A stretch of 50,510 nt of DNA from JAUUZT01 sp964654015 (GTDB lineage Bacteria; Chloroflexota; Dehalococcoidia; GIF9; AB-539-J10). The stretch is from positions 1 through 50,510 of the forward strand of contig CAZZHQ010000008.1 of NCBI GenBank assembly GCA_964654015.1, in the 5' to 3' direction. Under the pieces are notes generated by a model. It did not search any database and had not been told where the DNA came from. It saw only the letters and a program-made list of their open reading frames with translations. Position numbers and translations under genes: made by a program. Of the stretch, positions 45,512 through 50,510 are shown one piece after another. Each line of letters opens with the position of its first letter. The first letter of the stretch is position 1.

Positions 45512-46018
45512 TCACACTGGATAGAATTTGTTAAGGCTTTCCCTCAAAGCTCTCAGGTTAACCACATCCTCCCCATTATATTTCAACAATATGTTAAGAG
45601 ACTCCTGGTCACCAAATTGTTTGTACCTCCGCCATAGCATGGTCGCTTCAAAGCCATCTACATCTTGAAGTTCCCTGCAAATGCCTAATTTTCTTTCAAC
45701 TGCTTTAAACCCTCCATATAGATTATTACGCCAGCAATCATACATCAGGTCATGATGGTAAATTTTAGCTTCAAGATTAACCTTCAAATGTCTATTAATA
45801 AAGGGAATATCAAATCGACTACCGTTGTAAGTATAAATTGTATTCACATCTTCAAGGGCAGTAATAAGATTATCTCTGGTAACTTGTTCTCCTACTAATT
45901 GAATTAACTCACTATCTACACCGTTACAACGATAGATACCAATGAGCGTTATGTAATCATAAAATCGGGATAGTCCTGTAGTTTCAATGTCAAGATAGGC
46001 ATCAATCATTTGTTTCAT
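45512..46018 (-). CDS. RNase H-like exonuclease (YprB/DnaQ-like)
   Basis: The 168-aa protein is a single RNase H-fold 3'-5' exonuclease domain. Visible are AYLDIETTGLS (first Asp and Glu), YTYNGSRFDIPFINRH (second Asp), and YNGEDVVNLRAL near the end (last Asp). The group resembles YprB ribonuclease-H-like domains. It is upstream of and 10 bases from the Fe-S PD-(D/E)XK nuclease on the same strand. A joint DNA-processing role is inferred. Confidence 0.85.
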   Translation of the reverse strand: MKQMIDAYLDIETTGLSRFYDYITLIGIYRCNGVDSELIQLVGEQVTRDNLITALEDVNTIYTYNGSRFDIPFINRHLKVNLEAKIYHHDLMYDCWRNNLYGGFKAVERKLGICRELQDVDGFEATMLWRRYKQFGDQESLNILLKYNGEDVVNLRALRESLNKFYPV

Positions 46019-46264
46019 AAGTCAAAAATCACATTATTAGCATAGCACATGCCAGCAATTGCTTAGTCACCACAACATATACAGACAATAAATGAAAATA
46101 TTATCTAATAATTTGTATGTACATTTTGTATAAGCGATTCTACATTTGCTCTGACTATTCAGACTAACGAGGTTCCTCCTTTATTAGACTTTCCCCAATA
46201 CTGAGTCATTACTTGTAAAATACGCCTATCTGTAAGCTATACTATCAACTGCAATAGAATTCCA

Positions 46265-47485
46265 ATGCAGAAGTTAATAGATAGCGAAGGCCTGAAAAAT
46301 AGTTCAACAATGGCAACAGTATCCATTGTTAAAGCAGCCGACTATCAATATGCGCAGGTTCATAAGGCCGTAAAGAAAAGTGTTGAATTAATAGGTGGAC
46401 TTAATGTCATTATCAATCCAGGAAGCAAAGTATTCGTAAAAATTAATCACCTGTCTCCTCCTTCCTCGGCCGATAGAGGAATCGTTACACATCCAATTTT
46501 TGTGGAAGCAGTTCTCAGATTATTGAAGGAACTTAATGTGGATATCACCGTAGGTGACGACATCTCTTCCCATAAAGTAGATGGCTTTCGTATCTCTGGA
46601 TTTCGGCAGATGTGTGAAAGAGTGGGTGTTAGATTAATTAATTTGAAAGAAGGAGGATTTGTCGAGGTTAAATGTAATGGACACTCCCTTGACACTGTTT
46701 TTCTTTCTAAAATTGTCCTTAATGCCGATATAGTAGTGAATCTACCAAAACTTAAAACACATTCACTGACCATTTTCACCGGTGGTGTAAAGAACATGTA
46801 TGGCGTGATTCCCGGTAGTTTCCGTAGCAAATACCATGGAGAATATTCGAACAGCAATGATTTCTGTCAAATACTGGTGGATGTTTATTCCGTCATTAAG
46901 CCACAACTGACTATTATGGATGCTATTGTAGCCATGGAAGGTGAAGGACCAGCATCAGGTAAATTGAGGAATCCAGGTATCGTATTGGCCAGTCGAGATG
47001 CAGTAGCTCTCGATGCCGTAGCAACAAGTGTAGTCGGCCTTAATCCAAAACATATACTAACAACACAATTCTGTAATAACAGAGAGCTTGGAATAGGAAA
47101 CCTGGATCGCATCGAAGTAGTCGGTGAAAAATTGGACGACGTAGCTATATCAAATTTCAGGGCACCCCTGGCCTTTACAAATCTATTCATAAGCAGCATT
47201 CCCGGTTTTCTTCCCAGAATCCTGCTGAAGCAGCTTACTATCAGACCCAATGTAGCAAAGAAGAATTGCACTGGTTGCTTTGAATGCGTGAATATTTGTC
47301 CAACAGGTGCCATTACTGTAATGAACAAAAAGGCAGAAATAGAAAAAGATATATGTATAGATTGTATGTGTTGTCACGAGGTATGTCGCTTTAATGCTAT
47401 TACGCCAGAACGTTCAATCATAGGAACTGTCTTCCACCTGGGTAGCATTATAGTAAATTCATTGAGATCACTTTCTGCTCGATGA
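46265..47485 (+). CDS. DUF362-domain protein with two 4Fe-4S clusters
   Basis: The 406-aa protein has a DUF362 domain (about residues 45-270; INHLSPPS, VVNLPKLKTHSLT, GGVKNMYGVIPG). It ends in a bacterial ferredoxin domain with CTGCFECVNICP and CIDCMCCHEVC, enough for two 4Fe-4S clusters. Such proteins are common in strict anaerobes; the electron partner and reaction are unknown. No ribosome site marks the ATG at 46265, so ATG 46310 is possible. The gene stands alone. Confidence 0.88.
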   Translation: MQKLIDSEGLKNSSTMATVSIVKAADYQYAQVHKAVKKSVELIGGLNVIINPGSKVFVKINHLSPPSSADRGIVTHPIFVEAVLRLLKELNVDITVGDDISSHKVDGFRISGFRQMCERVGVRLINLKEGGFVEVKCNGHSLDTVFLSKIVLNADIVVNLPKLKTHSLTIFTGGVKNMYGVIPGSFRSKYHGEYSNSNDFCQILVDVYSVIKPQLTIMDAIVAMEGEGPASGKLRNPGIVLASRDAVALDAVATSVVGLNPKHILTTQFCNNRELGIGNLDRIEVVGEKLDDVAISNFRAPLAFTNLFISSIPGFLPRILLKQLTIRPNVAKKNCTGCFECVNICPTGAITVMNKKAEIEKDICIDCMCCHEVCRFNAITPERSIIGTVFHLGSIIVNSLRSLSAR

Positions 47486-47546
47486 AATCATCTGGAAAAC
47501 ACCCGTGTCTTTCAGCACTGCTTTAAAAATTGACATTGTTCTATTG

Positions 47547-47925
47547 GATTTAAAGGACACAATCGCATCATGAAACAACAGGGTGGATAGCGCATTAGAA
47601 ACATCGGTAGTATCTCAGCGCAGCTGACACGGCCAGGGTCAGCTACATATAGCAGTAGCAAATTCGGACTTGTAGGACTTACCCATTCCACCGCTCTGGA
47701 CAGACGTAAATATGGTATAAACTGTAGCTGACTTCATCCAGAAAACACTCTAATAGAGCGTCGTATAGATTCCGGAATAAATATTGATGACGAACCAATG
47801 ATGTTTGTTAGCAAATTAGCCTCAACTACAGTATATATGGCGTGGCAACCACTACATGTCAACCTACTTGAGTTGATTCAGTTGCCGCGAGAACAACTAT
47901 ATATAGGCAGCGGATTATTCAGAAG
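47547..47925 (+). pseudogene. decayed short-chain dehydrogenase gene
   Basis: In one frame from 47570 the DNA reads MKQQGG, a TAG stop at 47588, then RIRNIGSISAQL and ATYSSSKFGLVGLTHSTALD, followed by KYGINCS. A TGA stop at 47729 comes next, and then LHPENTLIERRIDSG up to NLLELIQLPREQLYIG. This is the active-site half of an SDR enzyme (YSSSK is the Tyr-Lys motif) with two in-frame stops. A fragment DLKDTIA at 47547 in another frame looks like the preceding VNLKGTI element, so a frameshift or deletion has also occurred. The N-terminal Rossmann half is lost. It belongs to a different SDR subgroup from the pair at 4-5.7 kb. Confidence 0.8.
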
Positions 47926-47932
47926 CAAATAT

Positions 47933-49369
47933 TCAATTAATCCTCTGCACTTTTATCATATTGGTATTACCCGGTATGCCGGTAGGAAGTCCTGCCGTCA
48001 CCACGATAAGGTCATCTTCCTTGGCAAGACCTAACTTAACAGCTAGTTGGGCTCCTTGCCGAAAGATATCTTCCAACGTTGTACATTCACCAGTTCTGAA
48101 AGGATACACACCCCAATAAAGTGCCAGTCTCCTCCTAATTTTGTCCCTTGTAGTAATTGCAATTATAGGCGTTTTAGGCCGATACTTTGCCACTCGATAT
48201 GCTGTGCTTCCAGAGGTAGTATAGGCAATGATTGCCTTAGCACCAAGGTTTTCCGCTATATTGCAGGCAGCATAGCTTATTGCATCATCCGTCTGTGCTA
48301 CCACCGTATCAGCTTTTGCTGACAGGATACGATGATAAGGTAATGCCAGTTCAGTCTGCAGAGCGATTTGCCTCATCACCAGAACACTTTCTTCAGGATA
48401 TTTACCGGCCGCCGTCTCGCCAGAGAGCATAACTGCATCGGCACCATCCAGAATAGCATTGGCAACATCACTGGCCTCAGCACGTGTCGGTCGAGGGGAA
48501 CGTATCATAGATTCCAACATCTGCGTAGCTACAATGACAGGTTTCCCAAGTCGATTACATTTGGATATGATTTCCTTCTGTAAAAGCGGCACTTTTGTTA
48601 ACGGTATCTCTACCCCCAAATCACCACGGGCTACCATTATCCCATCTGCTTCGTTGATGATCTTGTCAAGATTGTCCACTGCTTCATGCTTCTCAATTTT
48701 TGCTATAAGAGGCACGATATCATTTCTCTCCCGTAAGTATTTTCTTACTCCTACTATATCGTCTGCCTCCCTGACAAACGAGAGAGCCACGTAATCCACG
48801 CCTTGCTCCAAACCAAATTTCAGGTGTTCCAGGTCATTCACGGTAACCGAAGGCACGCTGAGTCTCACATTAGGCACATTAACCCCTTTTTCAGGAGACA
48901 GAACCCCACCATTAATTATCTTGCATCTGACGTCCGTATTCTTGCTATCCAATACAAGTAAAGCAATAGCGCCATCATTTAAATATATTATGTCTCCTTC
49001 ATTAACATCACAAGAAAACGATGGAAGATTAACCGAGACCATGTGCTCATCCCCCACAATTTTTCTGGTGCTAAGCACAAATTCATTTCCCTCTTCAAGC
49101 AATATCTCTTCTTGTTTCAAATCACCAGTCCTCACTTTAGGACCTGGTAAATCCTGTAATATGGCAACAGGTAGATCTAGGCGTGCCGATATTTTACGAA
49201 TTCTATTTATTGAACTGGCGTGCTGAGTGTAAGTACCGTGTGAGAAATTTAAGCGGGCAATGTTCATGCCTGCCCTGATAAGTTTCTCTATCATTTGTTC
49301 CGAATCGCTTGCAGGGCCAATGGTGCAAACCATTTTGGTTTTTCTAATCATATTATTGTCAAGTTGCAT
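47933..49369 (-). CDS. pyk: pyruvate kinase
   Basis: Pyruvate kinase makes ATP and pyruvate from phosphoenolpyruvate. The 478-aa protein shows KMVCTIGPASDS, ARLNFSHGT, ILQDLPGPKVRTG, LIAKIEKHEAVDN, the active MVARGDLGVEIP, and VATQMLESMIRSPRPTRAE. The C-terminal regulatory domain ends normally, without the extra PEP-utiliser domain of some Gram-positive enzymes. AAGGAT precedes the ATG. Confidence 0.97.
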   Translation of the reverse strand: MQLDNNMIRKTKMVCTIGPASDSEQMIEKLIRAGMNIARLNFSHGTYTQHASSINRIRKISARLDLPVAILQDLPGPKVRTGDLKQEEILLEEGNEFVLSTRKIVGDEHMVSVNLPSFSCDVNEGDIIYLNDGAIALLVLDSKNTDVRCKIINGGVLSPEKGVNVPNVRLSVPSVTVNDLEHLKFGLEQGVDYVALSFVREADDIVGVRKYLRERNDIVPLIAKIEKHEAVDNLDKIINEADGIMVARGDLGVEIPLTKVPLLQKEIISKCNRLGKPVIVATQMLESMIRSPRPTRAEASDVANAILDGADAVMLSGETAAGKYPEESVLVMRQIALQTELALPYHRILSAKADTVVAQTDDAISYAACNIAENLGAKAIIAYTTSGSTAYRVAKYRPKTPIIAITTRDKIRRRLALYWGVYPFRTGECTTLEDIFRQGAQLAVKLGLAKEDDLIVVTAGLPTGIPGNTNMIKVQRIN

Positions 49370-49511
49370 ATATATCCTTATTAACTACTGAAACAACCTC
49401 AGTCAGAAATCAAATACCTGTTTATGATATTAAAAAGTTTATTCTAGTAAATAACACGCGTCAAGCTCACAAATTGACTGCGAAGCTATAATCACCGTAG
49501 AATAAGCGTCA

Positions 49512-50510
49512 GTGTACAACCTGAGCGTGCTTGACAACGGACTAAAAGTTATTACCAGAACTATGCCGCATAGTCATTCTGTGAGTATAGCTTTCCTCAT
49601 CGGTACGGGCTCCTGCCACGAAAAACAGGAGGAGCAGGGCATCTCACACTTCATCGAGCACATGTGTTTCAAAGGTACCAATCGCAGGCCATCTGCCTTA
49701 CATGTAACACGTGAGATCGAAGGGGTTGGTGGTATCATAAACGCCAGCACAGACAAGGAAAGCACCGTCTTCTGGAGCAAAGTTGCCAGTAAACACTTCC
49801 CTATTGCCCTGGATGTGCTATCCGACCTTGTACTCAACTCCCAATTTAATGCAGAGGAACTGGACAAGGAACGAAACGTAGTAATCCAAGAAATTAACAT
49901 GAATCTGGACCTGCCACAACAGAGAGTGAACATGTTAATAGAGGAATTACTGTGGCCAAATCAGGTACTTGGATGTGATATTGCAGGAAGCAAAGAAAGC
50001 GTATCTGCCCTGACTCGCGACCAGATGTTAAATTATTTTTCCAACCGTTACGTTCCAAATAATACAGTACTCAGCATTGCCGGGAACATACAACACGATG
50101 ATTTGATTACTAAATTAAAAACAATAATAGACGGATGGGCAGCTAAGGAAGCTACAAATGACTATATAAGCAACGAGATACAAAATGCTCCCAGACTAAA
50201 TGCGGAAGCCAAGGAAGGGGAGCAGACACATCTCTGTCTCGCCGTCCATGGTTTCTCCTACTTTCATCCTCAGCGTTTCGTTCTCGACCTGTTGAACACG
50301 GTACTAGGTGGTGGTATGAGTAGCCGACTTTTCATTGAGATACGGGAACGGAGGGGACTGGCATATGATATTGCCAGCTATGTAGACCATCGCTATAATT
50401 CAGGAGCTTTTGTTGTTTACGCTGGTGTCGCCCCAAATAACACGCAGGTCGCTACCGAAGCCATTCTAGAGGAGCTTTCCAAACTCAAGCAAGGGATTAC
50501 CACAGACGAG
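49512..50510 (+). CDS. M16-family zinc peptidase, cut by the window end
   Basis: This is the N-terminal 333 residues of an insulinase/processing-peptidase-like protein that continues past the window. It has the inverted zinc motif H46-F-I-E49-H50, then KGTNRRPSALHV, NASTDKESTVFW and LDKERNVVIQEI. The second half of the first repeat shows LNTVLGGGMSSRLFIEIRERRGLAYDI, given here as GGGMSSRLF and RERRGLAYDI. The start is taken as GTG 49512, which keeps the usual LDNGLKVI near the N-terminus; no strong ribosome site is visible. Such proteins degrade peptides in the cytoplasm or periplasm. Confidence 0.92.
   Translation, partial: MYNLSVLDNGLKVITRTMPHSHSVSIAFLIGTGSCHEKQEEQGISHFIEHMCFKGTNRRPSALHVTREIEGVGGIINASTDKESTVFWSKVASKHFPIALDVLSDLVLNSQFNAEELDKERNVVIQEINMNLDLPQQRVNMLIEELLWPNQVLGCDIAGSKESVSALTRDQMLNYFSNRYVPNNTVLSIAGNIQHDDLITKLKTIIDGWAAKEATNDYISNEIQNAPRLNAEAKEGEQTHLCLAVHGFSYFHPQRFVLDLLNTVLGGGMSSRLFIEIRERRGLAYDIASYVDHRYNSGAFVVYAGVAPNNTQVATEAILEELSKLKQGITTDE

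Noticed and set aside
1..50510. CRISPR array or Cas genes, suggested by the Cas4-like nuclease
   Set aside because: No regularly spaced repeats were seen, and the nuclease is next to an RNase H-like exonuclease, not cas genes.

Overview
The window is a stretch of bacterial chromosome. It is AT-rich in its housekeeping parts and carries a more GC-rich accessory island. The gene content (smpB next to a tmRNA, a RicT/PSP1 protein, a DUF362 ferredoxin-type protein, a DnaD/DnaI-type primosome beside dnaB, no outer-membrane biogenesis genes) and a tmRNA tag reading frame that opens Gly-Glu suggest an anaerobic Chloroflexota, most likely near Dehalococcoidia. That assignment is an inference; no 16S rRNA or other decisive marker is present.

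Layout. 1-6.9 kb: tmRNA and smpB, a comEA-comEC competence operon whose ComEC is split into a membrane gene and a metallo-beta-lactamase-fold gene, two tandem short-chain dehydrogenases, and a DUF4349 lipoprotein. 7.1-18.5 kb: a defence-type island with a YefM/YoeB-like toxin-antitoxin pair, a three-gene unit headed by a TIGR04255-family protein, and a type III-like restriction-modification locus. In that locus the mod and res genes are separated by a TrlF-like PHP-ATPase gene and an AlbA_2/HATPase gene. Just before res lies a short relict of a second, diverged mod 3' end, which points to remodelling of an ancestral mod-res operon. 18.7-27.4 kb: an alkaline-phosphatase-superfamily phosphodiesterase, an HD-domain protein, pdxA, an orphan ABC ATPase, rph and proBA. 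27.5-33.5 kb: mfd, and a leftward DUF177-rpmF-fabD-nusB-acpP cluster. 33.5-39.2 kb: an M20 amidohydrolase, a small unknown protein, and rplI-dnaB-dnaD-like-helicase loader; the loader is unusual in carrying two AAA+ modules in one chain. 39.3-50.5 kb: an enolase-superfamily enzyme, an HNH protein, lysA-holB-ricT, a two-gene nuclease unit (Fe-S PD-(D/E)XK plus RNase H-like exonuclease), a DUF362 ferredoxin protein, a decayed short-chain dehydrogenase pseudogene, pyk, and an M16 peptidase cut by the window end.

How the genes fit together. Most flanking genes are ordinary core functions: trans-translation, fatty acid synthesis, proline and lysine synthesis, replication initiation and elongation, and transcription-coupled repair. 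The most interesting material is the island at 7.1-18.5 kb. It combines a possible new three-gene unit, a Mod whose presumed target-recognition segment has a visibly different base composition from its flanks, and a TrlF/AlbA_2 cassette set between methylase and nuclease. No rRNA, tRNA, CRISPR array, integrase or insertion sequence was seen.
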